Position numbers and translations under genes: made by a program | Notes under the pieces: generated by a model | Told to the model about the DNA's origin: nothing | The model's input: the letters and a program-made list of their open reading frames with translations, nothing else | Databases searched by the model: none | Source: Methanomicrobium sp. | Lineage (GTDB): Archaea > Halobacteriota > Methanomicrobia > Methanomicrobiales > Methanomicrobiaceae | Length of the DNA: 16,313 bases | Assembly (NCBI GenBank): GCA_017553245.1 | Contig: JAFZMT010000015.1 | Coordinates: forward strand, 1 to 16,313 | Reading direction: 5' to 3' | Shown here: piece by piece, positions 1 through 6,273 of the stretch | Numbering within the stretch: position 1 is the stretch's first letter | How the letters are laid out: each line of letters begins with the position of its first letter

Positions 1-79
1 ATGCGCTGTCGACTCCGCCGGAGAAGGCAATTATGAGTTCTTTGTGCTTTATCAGTTCATTGTTCAGACGATGAAGCAT
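1..79 (-). CDS. larE: LarE-like PP-loop ATP pyrophosphatase (N-terminus only, runs off left edge)
   Basis: Only the first 26 codons are inside the window. They begin at the ATG at 79-77 and read MLHRLNNELIKHKELIIAF, followed by SGGVDSA. The last motif is the ATP-binding PP-loop of the adenine nucleotide alpha-hydrolase superfamily. A short helical lead followed by IIAFSGGVDSA is typical of LarE-type sacrificial sulfur transferases (TIGR00268), where the loop sits about 20 residues from the start. LarE activates a carboxylate with ATP and donates sulfur during nickel-pincer cofactor synthesis. Archaeal LarE-like proteins often lack the Lar partners, and their substrate is unknown. GuaA, NadE and MnmA share the loop and cannot be excluded from so short a piece. 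No in-frame ATG, GTG or TTG lies between the chosen start and base 178. The neighbouring gene is another PP-loop sulfur enzyme, which fits a sulfur-transfer role. Confidence 0.65.
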   Translation of the reverse strand, partial: MLHRLNNELIKHKELIIAFSGGVDSA

Positions 80-125
80 TTCTTTGTCTGTTTCCGTACA
101 GGTCCCCCCGTGATTACGGTGTTGA

Positions 126-151
126 GCCGGCAGCCGGCGATTTGTGCCGGC
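126..151. repeat. GCCGGC triplet with short hairpin upstream of the larE-like gene
   Basis: Three GCCGGC copies lie at 126-131, 133-138 and 146-151. The last two can pair as a 6-bp stem around a 7-nt loop. The site is in the 199-bp gap between the larE-like start and the end of the ncsA-like gene. It could be an operator or part of an RNA 3' end, but no poly-T tract follows on either strand. The rest of the gap holds no gene that I can support. Confidence 0.3.
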
Positions 152-278
152 TGATGAACGGCAGATATGAATAATATTTGAATAGTTCTTGTATGTTATA
201 TAATTTAGTACCCGCGGTATCTCCGCATAAATCCCCGCAGGAGAGCGGGTTAATTTATCATATTTGTCTGATTTGTCT

Positions 279-1190
279 CTATCTGTCCCTATTTAAGACT
301 TTGCAGACCATGCAGACGTCGCCGCTTGTGAGTTCCCCGCAGATTCTGCAGGTGCCGGGTTTTCCTTTAGGCATGCAGGGGACATGCTCTCTGATGCCGT
401 TTCGAAACTTCACGATGTTGAGTTTTGTTCCCGGGTATTTCTCCTCGAGAATGCCGATTATCTTTCGTGCATCCATTCTGAGCGCGGTTGTAGCGTAGGG
501 GCATTCGGGCAGGGGGGTGTAGAAGCCTTTGAGCATTATGTAGGTGACGATCTCCTTTTCGGAGAGGACGGCGAGGGGTTTTATCCGCGGGACGAAATGC
601 CCCTCATATCCGAGCGAGGTGTCCTGTATGAGGGAGGGGCGGTCGCCGCGGAGCATGTTCATGAGGACGGACTGGGCTTCGTCGTCGAGGTTGTGTCCGG
701 TGGCGATTCTGTCGGCGGAATATCGGCGTGCGGCTTCGGTTAAGGAGCGGCGTCTCAGGACTCCGCAGATGCTGCATGCGAGGTTTTTGCGGTCGGCGAC
801 GAGTCTGTCGAGGGTGTCTCCGAAGAGTTCGGTGAAGGAGATGACTTTGTGTTCGACGCCGGTGTGCTCAACGAGGCGTTCCGCGGCTTTTATCGTGTCT
901 TCGCGGTATTCGGCAATGCCTTCGTCGATTGTTACCGCAATCAGCTTTACGTCGGGGTGCGATTTGACATATTCGCTTAATATGAGTATGAGAGCCGTGC
1001 TGTCTTTGCCGCCGCTCAACCCCACGAGGACTCTGTCGCCGTCATTGATGAGGTTTTCGGCGTCGATTGCCTTAAAGACGCGTTCTTCGGCGTCTTTCAT
1101 GAAGTGGTCGGCGCAGAGCCTGCGCTGCGGGTTGTCGAGACGGACCGCGGCGGGTTTGCCGCAGATGCCGCAAAGGTTGGGGTTATCCAT
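279..1190 (-). CDS. ncsA: tRNA 2-thiolation enzyme, NcsA/TtuA/Ncs6 family
   Basis: A 303-residue PP-loop enzyme that adenylates a tRNA uridine (U34 in the Ncs6 group, U54 in TtuA) and replaces its 2-oxygen with sulfur. An N-terminal zinc finger uses C7, C10, C26 and H29. The PP-loop SGGKDS is at 59-64. C139-x-x-C142 and C230 match the three cysteines that hold a [4Fe-4S] cluster in TtuA and NcsA. A C-terminal zinc finger uses C281/C284 and C293/C296. Length and domain order match TIGR00269. The ATG at 1190 follows the stop codon of the Gly-Gly carrier gene by 3 nt, so the two are co-transcribed and probably translationally coupled, and the carrier is the likely sulfur donor. I cannot decide from sequence whether position 34 or 54 is the target; the family call is firm. 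Confidence 0.93.
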   Translation of the reverse strand: MDNPNLCGICGKPAAVRLDNPQRRLCADHFMKDAEERVFKAIDAENLINDGDRVLVGLSGGKDSTALILILSEYVKSHPDVKLIAVTIDEGIAEYREDTIKAAERLVEHTGVEHKVISFTELFGDTLDRLVADRKNLACSICGVLRRRSLTEAARRYSADRIATGHNLDDEAQSVLMNMLRGDRPSLIQDTSLGYEGHFVPRIKPLAVLSEKEIVTYIMLKGFYTPLPECPYATTALRMDARKIIGILEEKYPGTKLNIVKFRNGIREHVPCMPKGKPGTCRICGELTSGDVCMVCKVLNRDR

Positions 1191-1193
1191 CGT

Positions 1194-1388
1194 TTATCCG
1201 CCGTGTGCGAAGGCGATTATTTTGAGTTCATCGGCATCTTCGATTATGACGTCGTCGGGGACGATATTGCCGTTTTTGGCGACGATTACCGATGAGGGGT
1301 TTATGTCGAGGCTTTTTAAGATGTCGCGTATCACGGAGGGCTGAATTTTCCGCTCGATGATTATCTTGTCGGGGAGTGTTATTTTCAT
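1194..1388 (-). CDS. ThiS/MoaD-like ubiquitin-fold sulfur carrier (SAMP/TtuB-like)
   Basis: A 64-residue beta-grasp protein ending in the diagnostic Gly-Gly (IIAFAHGG). In this family an E1-like enzyme adenylates the C-terminus, which becomes a thiocarboxylate and hands sulfur to a partner. Directly downstream, 3 nt after the stop codon, is the ncsA/ttuA-type gene. That is the classic pairing of carrier and tRNA thiolase (TtuB with TtuA, Urm1 with Ncs6, SAMP2 with NcsA in haloarchaea). The protein begins MKITLPDKIIIERKI and lacks extensions. The start is supported by AAGGGAT about 6 nt upstream and by a TATA-like box near 1433. It may also act as a ubiquitin-like protein modifier, as archaeal SAMPs do, but nothing here tests that. 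No E1-like gene is in the window. Confidence 0.88.
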   Translation of the reverse strand: MKITLPDKIIIERKIQPSVIRDILKSLDINPSSVIVAKNGNIVPDDVIIEDADELKIIAFAHGG

Positions 1389-1427
1389 TTTCGTATCCCT
1401 TGTTCTTTTAATGAATTGAATCCGTTA

Positions 1428-1438
1428 ATTTATAGTTT
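1428..1438 (-). promoter_or_regulatory. Probable TATA box of the sulfur carrier-ncsA operon
   Basis: On the minus strand the sequence reads AAACTATAAATTAAC. The A/T core is centred about 45 nt before the ATG at 1388. A start about 26 nt downstream would leave a leader of roughly 18-20 nt that includes the AAGGGAT ribosome-binding site. It is inferred from position and composition only. Confidence 0.5.
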
Positions 1439-1440
1439 TA

Positions 1441-1508
1441 GTGTAATGCGGTCAGTTGTCAGTGTAATGCGGGTCTGTGTAATGTAAGTGCAATGTCGGT
1501 GTAATCGT
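1441..1508. repeat. Five imperfect GTGTAATG direct repeats
   Basis: Copies start at 1441, 1462, 1477, 1488 and 1499. The first two are identical over 11 bases (GTGTAATGCGG). The others are GTGTAATGTAA, GTGCAATGTCGG and GTGTAATCG. Start-to-start spacings are 21, 15, 11 and 11 bp, so the last three lie one helical turn apart. Read on the minus strand the unit is CATTACAC, and the array ends a few bases upstream of the carrier operon's TATA box. That is where an archaeal activator or repressor would bind. The 181-bp gap holding it, between the hemK-like gene and the carrier gene, has no ORF of its own. Confidence 0.6.
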
Positions 1509-1569
1509 GCGCCCCCGCATTCCGCCCTTACGTCCCCGCGTCCGATTCACCTCTGATGCGTTTTACGTT

Positions 1570-2145
1570 TCAGATGCGGCAGAGGTCGCGGCTGATCTGC
1601 AGGACAAAGAGGCTTTCGTCCTCGAGTTTTTCTTCGGCGACGACGAGGGAGATGAAGCCTTTTGACTTGAAGTACGCGCTGACCTCGTTAATTCCCGTAA
1701 GCGAGGAGATGAGGAGGAGGCATCTGCCGTATGTGTCCATTACGGCGGCGAGTCCGTCGGCAAACTTTTCCACGGTGTCTCTGCCGGTAATGCCGCCGTC
1801 GAGGGCGTATTCGAGCCAGTCGTCGATTCTTTCCTCGGGTTTTGTGGGAAGATAGGGGGGGTTGAAGAGGACGAGGGTGAATCTGCCGCCGCTTTTGAGA
1901 GCGGAGAAGAGGTCGCTTCGGATTACCTCAAGACCGAGTTTTTTTGCGGCGATGCAGGCGTGGGGGTTGATGTCGACGGCAAAGGTCTTTTCCGCGATTT
2001 TGCTCATCTCATGTGCGATGAGACCGCTTCCGGTTCCGATTTCAAGGATTGTGTCGTCGGGTTTTGCGGTCGCGACTGCGCATTTTAAGAGCAGATAGGT
2101 GTCGCTTTCGGGCTGATAGACCTGTCCCTCATCTTCCGCAAACAT
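1570..2145 (-). CDS. HemK/PrmC-family protein glutamine N5-methyltransferase
   Basis: A 191-residue class I SAM-dependent methyltransferase. The SAM-binding motif ILEIGTGSG is at 33-41, the acidic end of strand 2 follows (AVDINPHA), and the catalytic NPPY is at 95-98. NPPY with this short length is typical of the archaeal and eukaryotic HemK2/Mtq2/N6AMT1 group. That group, with Trm112, methylates the glutamine of the GGQ loop of release factor aRF1. It lacks the N-terminal helical domain of bacterial PrmC. The ATG at 2145 is preceded by A-rich sequence with no clear Shine-Dalgarno, so a short or absent leader is possible. In many archaea this gene follows ksgA; here two plus-strand genes separate them. 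Activity on DNA or other proteins cannot be excluded. Confidence 0.85.
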   Translation of the reverse strand: MFAEDEGQVYQPESDTYLLLKCAVATAKPDDTILEIGTGSGLIAHEMSKIAEKTFAVDINPHACIAAKKLGLEVIRSDLFSALKSGGRFTLVLFNPPYLPTKPEERIDDWLEYALDGGITGRDTVEKFADGLAAVMDTYGRCLLLISSLTGINEVSAYFKSKGFISLVVAEEKLEDESLFVLQISRDLCRI

Positions 2146-2226
2146 TTTTAAGACTTTGTCTTTTATGACAAAATAGCTTACGCGGGTTTTTCGGGCGGAG
2201 TTCGGGGCGAGTCAGGGTATGCGGGA

Positions 2227-2273
2227 GTCGGAGGGGACTGTCGGAAAAGCGGGAATGCCCGGACAACTCCGAC
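2227..2273. repeat. Nested inverted repeats in the divergent intergenic region
   Basis: GTCGGAG (2227-2233) is the exact reverse complement of CTCCGAC (2267-2273). Inside are TGTC (2239-2242) with GACA (2262-2265), and CGGG (2250-2253) with CCCG (2258-2261) around an AATG loop. The whole can fold as one interrupted hairpin. It sits in the 187-bp gap between the divergent hemK-like and HerA-like genes, upstream of the latter's TATA-like box. It may be a shared operator or a chance GC-rich fold. Confidence 0.35.
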
Positions 2274-2280
2274 GGAAACA

Positions 2281-2294
2281 ATATTCTTAAAATG
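2281..2294 (+). promoter_or_regulatory. Probable promoter (TATA-like box) of the HerA-like gene
   Basis: ATATTCTTAAAATG forms an A/T box about 40-50 nt before the ATG at 2333. A start about 25 nt downstream would leave a leader of about 20 nt containing GGGGAT as a weak ribosome-binding site. This argues against the upstream TTG at 2297 as the start codon. Positional inference only. Confidence 0.4.
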
Positions 2295-2332
2295 TTTTGA
2301 GGCTAAATATCGATAATAATAACGGGGATTAT

Positions 2333-4459
2333 ATGGAACTTAAGATCGGAAAAGCCGCGGGGCGTGACTTTTATGTCGATGCACAGGAGCTTGTTACCGG
2401 CAGGACATGTATTATTGCCCAGTCGGGTGCGGGTAAGAGCTGGAGTATTGCCGTTTTATGCGAGAAGATGTGCAGGAACAATATCGGGTTCTGCCTCATC
2501 GATACCGAGGGGGAGTATTACTCGCTTAAGGAGAAGTTCGACAATATCTGGTGGATAGGTGCGGAAGGCGGGGATTCCAGAACCGGCAGCATCACCATGG
2601 ACTTTGATATCGAGAAGGTCAATATCCGCCACATTCTTCAGAGAGCCGTTGCCGAGAGCCGCCCCGTTATCTACGACGTCTCCGAGATTGATATGATTCC
2701 GCGGGTCTCGAAGATGACTCACGAGCTTTACGAGGTGGCAACCGATCAGCGTAAACCCTATCTCCTGATTGTCGAGGAGGCGGATAAGTTCATTCCGCAG
2801 TCAAAGGACTCGATAAAGAAGATTGAGGAGATATCGAGGAGAGGCAGGAAGAGGGGGCTGGGGCTTATGGTCGCAACCCAGCGTCCGGCGATTGTGACGA
2901 AGAACGTGCTTTCGCAGTGCAACAATCAGATTATCGGCAAGCTCTCGATTGATAACGATCTCAAGGCGGTCGGTCTCTTCTTCAGTTCCAAGCAGGAGGT
3001 CGAGGAGCTTACGACGCTTAACCCGGGCGATTTCTACGTTATGGGCAATCTGGTGCGCGAGAAGACGAAGATGCGGTTCGGCAGGCGCGAGACTCAGCAC
3101 CGCGGTCTGACTCCGCTTCTGGAATACCGCGAAATATCGACGGAGGAAGACCCGCTCCCCGAGGAAGAGGAGGATTTCGATTCGGCATCCGATTCGCAGG
3201 ATTACGATGATTACGGCGATTCGGATGAGTACGGCGATTATCCCGAGGAGGATGCGGAGGAGCCCGAGTTTGATTCCTTCCCCGATTCCGATGCCGAGAT
3301 TCTGGAGGGTTCCCGCGATGAGGCTCCGATTGAGTTTTCGGGTTCGGGAAGCGGCGATGCGGGAATTGATTTCATAGACGGCGATTCGGAGGAGATTACT
3401 TTCGATGACGGCTTTTCGGGTTCGTCTTCGGGCAGGGGCGGAAAGAAGCGCGGCGATTCGGGTTCGGATTCGGATTTGAGTCCGGCGGCGGGTTCTGCGG
3501 GATTGGCTGCGGGTTCGGCATCGGCGGTGTCTTCGGATTCCGCGGGTTCGGATTCGGTCGAGGTTTTACCCGACGTTGTCGGGAAGTCACCGGCGAAGCG
3601 TAAGACGACAAAGCCCGCGAAGGCTTCGGCAAAGAAGGATAAAGTCGCGGCTGTGTCCGATGATGCGGGGAAGAAGCCCGCAAAACGTGTTCCCGTCGGC
3701 AGAGGAAAGCCGCTGGTTGCCGAGCGCGTGAATAAAGAGGCTATTCTGCCGGTTCTCGACCGCGAGGAGGCGCTGAGCCACGCGACGGGCAGGCTTAAGA
3801 AGCGGAAGTTCGGGTTCGGCACCGAAGAGAGACTTTTGTCGGCGGATCTGGTCTATATTCCGCTTGTAAAGGTCACGGTGAAGTATATCGGCGGCATTCT
3901 GCGGAAGGGCACAAAGAGGACCTGCTATCTTATAGACGGGCGAAACGCAAAGGCTGTCGAAATTGACGCGGGTCTGAAATACAGATCGTTCATTGAGGAA
4001 TATATCGGTCTTGATGAGGCATGCGTCGAGATTCTTGATACCATGCCGATAAGGGGAGAGACTGCCGCGGAGATTGAAGCAGGTACAAAGCATCCCAAGA
4101 AGATAGTGGATAAGGTCATCTCGACTCTTACGGATAAGAAACTCATTACGGAGTCGGATACGCTCGGCGAGTCGGATAAGCCCGTATATGTTCCGCTTGT
4201 AGAGACTCATCTGCCGGCATTGAAGCCTCACGAGGTCAGGATTGACCTCAAGATGGGGGAGATTGACGGCGGCTACGTCGAGAAGAGGCTTGTCGAGGAG
4301 AGCGATGTGAGAACGGTCTTTAAGATTATCGAGGCGACCTCGGAGATTGTCGGCTTTGAGACGATTTATTATCCCGTCTATAAGGTCACGGCAGCCTGCG
4401 GGCATGACGAGAGGATTCTCTACATAGACGGCGTCAGCGGAAAGGAAGTCGTTTTCTGA
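2333..4459 (+). CDS. HerA/DUF87-type ATPase with long disordered linker and repeated C-terminal motif
   Basis: A 708-residue protein in three parts. Residues 1-260 are a HerA/FtsK-type ATPase domain: Walker A AQSGAGKS at 29-36, a LIDTEGEY segment, Walker B ending in acidic EE at 148-149 (LLIVEEADKF), and a sensor/arginine region around ATQRPAIVTKNVL. Residues 262-462 are low complexity: first Asp/Glu/Ser/Tyr-rich, then Gly-Ser-Ala, then Lys-Pro-Ala, so disordered and swinging from acidic to basic. Residues about 490-708 are folded and contain two related stretches, YIPLVKVT...YLIDG near 503 and YYPVYKVT...YIDG near 677. HerA relatives are hexameric DNA translocases or helicases, but no NurA nuclease gene is adjacent, so a repair role is unproven. 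I prefer the ATG at 2333 to the in-frame TTG at 2297 because of GGGGAT upstream and the TATA-like box. Promoter and terminator signs suggest it is transcribed alone. Confidence 0.85.
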   Translation: MELKIGKAAGRDFYVDAQELVTGRTCIIAQSGAGKSWSIAVLCEKMCRNNIGFCLIDTEGEYYSLKEKFDNIWWIGAEGGDSRTGSITMDFDIEKVNIRHILQRAVAESRPVIYDVSEIDMIPRVSKMTHELYEVATDQRKPYLLIVEEADKFIPQSKDSIKKIEEISRRGRKRGLGLMVATQRPAIVTKNVLSQCNNQIIGKLSIDNDLKAVGLFFSSKQEVEELTTLNPGDFYVMGNLVREKTKMRFGRRETQHRGLTPLLEYREISTEEDPLPEEEEDFDSASDSQDYDDYGDSDEYGDYPEEDAEEPEFDSFPDSDAEILEGSRDEAPIEFSGSGSGDAGIDFIDGDSEEITFDDGFSGSSSGRGGKKRGDSGSDSDLSPAAGSAGLAAGSASAVSSDSAGSDSVEVLPDVVGKSPAKRKTTKPAKASAKKDKVAAVSDDAGKKPAKRVPVGRGKPLVAERVNKEAILPVLDREEALSHATGRLKKRKFGFGTEERLLSADLVYIPLVKVTVKYIGGILRKGTKRTCYLIDGRNAKAVEIDAGLKYRSFIEEYIGLDEACVEILDTMPIRGETAAEIEAGTKHPKKIVDKVISTLTDKKLITESDTLGESDKPVYVPLVETHLPALKPHEVRIDLKMGEIDGGYVEKRLVEESDVRTVFKIIEATSEIVGFETIYYPVYKVTAACGHDERILYIDGVSGKEVVF

Positions 4460-4486
4460 ACGGCATCCGATTAACCCTTATTCTTT

Positions 4487-4523
4487 TTTGTCACGTCAAC
4501 CTGTTTTGTTTACCTTTTCTGAT
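4487..4523 (+). terminator. T-rich transcription terminator after the HerA-like gene
   Basis: Three T tracts (TTCTTTTTTG, TGTTTTG, ACCTTTTC) lie 30-60 nt after the stop codon. Archaeal RNA polymerase terminates at such runs without needing a hairpin. It separates the HerA-like gene from the transporter gene. Confidence 0.5.
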
Positions 4524-4549
4524 AGCCTTCTCAATTGTGATCAAAACGA

Positions 4550-4561
4550 CTGATTATTATT
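4550..4561 (+). promoter_or_regulatory. Possible TATA box of the MFS gene
   Basis: TGATTATTATTG lies about 27-38 nt before the ATG at 4588. No Shine-Dalgarno precedes that ATG, which fits a leaderless transcript. Weak positional evidence. Confidence 0.3.
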
Positions 4562-4587
4562 GAAGTACTTACAATACCGAATGCATA

Positions 4588-6171
4588 ATGGTTAATATGC
4601 ATCTTAGTCTGAAAGAGACGATAATTGCCGTTACCGTGGCAATGGCGTGTTTTCTGCCGCCCTTCATCGGTGAAGCGACAAATATCGCGCTCCCGAACAT
4701 GCTCACCGGTCTGGGGTATCCGCAGGGCGCTCTGTACTGGGAGATGTACGGCTGGATTCTGACGATATATCTCCTGGCGTCGACGGTGTTTCTTATTCCC
4801 GCCGCCAGACTCGCCGATAAATACAGTAAGAAGCTCTTCTTCTGCCTGGGCGTTCTGCTCCTCGGCGTCGGTTCGCTGGGTATAGGGCTTTCTCCGTCGG
4901 GCGAGGCGGTTATCTTTATGAGGTCGATAGAGGGTCTGGGCAACGCGCTTATGTTCGGCACCGCGATTGCACTGCTTTCTTCGGCTGTCGATGCCGAACT
5001 GAGGGGAACGGCAATCGGTGTCGCGATGACGGGAGTTTTCCTCGGTCAGCTTGCCGGTCCGCTTCTTGCCGGAGTGCTCACGGATTTCTTCGGCTGGCAG
5101 GCGGTTTATCTGATACTCTGTCCGATTGCGCTTGTCTCGCTTGTTCTTGCGATTGTCTATGTCCCCGACGATAAGGTTACGGATACGGGAAGATATGATT
5201 ACGTGGGCGCTCTTTTGTTCATCGCGGGCATGTCGATGGCGCTCTACGGTTTCTCGAAACTGCCTGCCGTGACGGCGGCGGGTGTGCTTGTCGCGGGTCT
5301 TGTGATTCTGGCGGCGTTCACCTTCTATGAGCGTAAGAATGCCAATCCGATTGTGCCGATTGACCTGATACTTAAAAACCGCAGTTTTTCGTTCAACAAC
5401 GGCGCAAACCTGCTCTACTATGTCGCGATTTACTCTCTGGGTTCGCTTATCTCGGTGTATCTGACGAATGTCTGGGGTATTACGGATGCGCTGCCGCGTG
5501 CGATAATCGTGACGACTCAGGGGCTTGTTCTGGTTCTGTTCACGATTTTCGTCGGCAGGTTCTACGATCATCTGCTCTCGAAGAAACTCCTCGTTCCGAG
5601 TTTCTGCGTCGGCGTTGCGGGTCTTATATTTGCGTTCTTCGTCGGCGCCGAGATGCCCGGGGTGGAGTGGCTTACCTCCGCCTGTATTGCGGCGACGATA
5701 GCCGCGGTTGGCTTCGGCGTTCTGCTGCTGAATCTGATTGACAGGTTCATTAAGGACGTTACTCCGAAATACGGCACGGTTGCGGGACTTGCGGTTATTG
5801 CCGCAGGTCTTGCGGTTTTATACACCTGCGGCGTTGCCGTGGAGCTTTGGAAGATGATTGCCGTCGAAGCTCTGTTCGGCGTGGGCATTGCAATCTTCGT
5901 TACGCCCAACAGCACGGCGATTATGGATTCGGTTACCGAGGCGGAATACAGTATGGCTTCGGGAACGCTTTCGACGACGAGGATGCTCGGAATGGCTGTG
6001 TCCATCGGCATTGTGGCAATACTGAAGAATGTCTTCCTAAGCAATACGGAGGGTGCCTCTGCCTCGGATGCCCTTGTTATGATGAACGGCGCCGTTACGG
6101 CTTCGCTTGTCGTTATCCTGATTGCGATTGTGCTTTCGTGGACGGCGGAGAAGGGCAGCGGCAGTGCGTGA
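4588..6171 (+). CDS. MFS drug/solute transporter, 14-helix (DHA2-like) family
   Basis: A 527-residue, very hydrophobic membrane protein with about 14 predicted membrane spans, the size of DHA2-family proton antiporters. Near the N-terminus GEATNIALPNML matches motif D1, which usually reads LDxTxVNxALP; here the acidic residue is Glu (E29). The loop after the second span has ARLADKYSKK (motif A). GVFLGQLAGPLLAGVL in span 5 matches motif C, the antiporter signature. The family exports drugs, dyes or metabolites in exchange for protons; the substrate cannot be read from sequence. The ATG at 4588 is chosen over the ATG three codons later (4597) because the A/T box spacing fits leaderless initiation; both are possible. 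It has its own probable promoter and shares the plus strand only with the HerA-like gene, to which it has no obvious functional link. Confidence 0.9.
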   Translation: MVNMHLSLKETIIAVTVAMACFLPPFIGEATNIALPNMLTGLGYPQGALYWEMYGWILTIYLLASTVFLIPAARLADKYSKKLFFCLGVLLLGVGSLGIGLSPSGEAVIFMRSIEGLGNALMFGTAIALLSSAVDAELRGTAIGVAMTGVFLGQLAGPLLAGVLTDFFGWQAVYLILCPIALVSLVLAIVYVPDDKVTDTGRYDYVGALLFIAGMSMALYGFSKLPAVTAAGVLVAGLVILAAFTFYERKNANPIVPIDLILKNRSFSFNNGANLLYYVAIYSLGSLISVYLTNVWGITDALPRAIIVTTQGLVLVLFTIFVGRFYDHLLSKKLLVPSFCVGVAGLIFAFFVGAEMPGVEWLTSACIAATIAAVGFGVLLLNLIDRFIKDVTPKYGTVAGLAVIAAGLAVLYTCGVAVELWKMIAVEALFGVGIAIFVTPNSTAIMDSVTEAEYSMASGTLSTTRMLGMAVSIGIVAILKNVFLSNTEGASASDALVMMNGAVTASLVVILIAIVLSWTAEKGSGSA

Positions 6172-6204
6172 GTGCGGGAAGTAAGGACGTAAGAGTGCAA
6201 TTAT

Positions 6205-6262
6205 TAAAAAAATAAAAATATTTTTAAAATTTTTTCAGTTTTTTTTCAGTTTGTTTTTTTGG
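6205..6262. terminator. Convergent bidirectional terminator region
   Basis: Between the stop codons of the MFS gene (plus) and ksgA (minus) lies an almost pure A/T segment. For plus-strand transcripts there are runs of six to eight T, including two TTTTTTCAGT-type repeats and a final GTTTTTTTGG. For minus-strand transcripts the A-rich left half gives ATTTTTATTTTTTT. Such poly-T tracts are sufficient archaeal termination signals. Confidence 0.7.
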
Positions 6263-6273
6263 GGTTGGTATTT

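Noticed and set aside
2..154. Plus-strand open frame entering from the left edge
   Set aside because: The opposite strand of the same segment encodes a clear PP-loop (SGGVDSA) after a good ATG; the plus frame gives no recognisable protein.
262..291. Three approximate ATTTGTCTG-like repeats at the end of ncsA
   Set aside because: Short, imperfect, and partly inside the ncsA coding end; no sign of an array or function.
544..1344. 266-residue plus-strand frame opposite ncsA and the carrier gene
   Set aside because: Ser/Arg-rich antisense shadow; the minus strand has complete zinc fingers, PP-loop and a Gly-Gly terminus.
1510..1569. Possible terminator or small gene after the hemK-like stop codon
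   Set aside because: No poly-T run on the minus strand, and no ORF with a start signal was found.
3238..4405. Long minus-strand open frames under the HerA-like gene (3238-3822 and 3587-4405)
   Set aside because: Their translations are low complexity or arginine/leucine-rich without motifs, and they are antisense to a well-supported ATPase. High GC and repeated GATTCG units keep the antisense frames open.
4531..5571. 346-residue minus-strand frame under the MFS gene
   Set aside because: The translation is Arg/His/Gln-rich with no domain, as expected from the antisense of a hydrophobic membrane protein.
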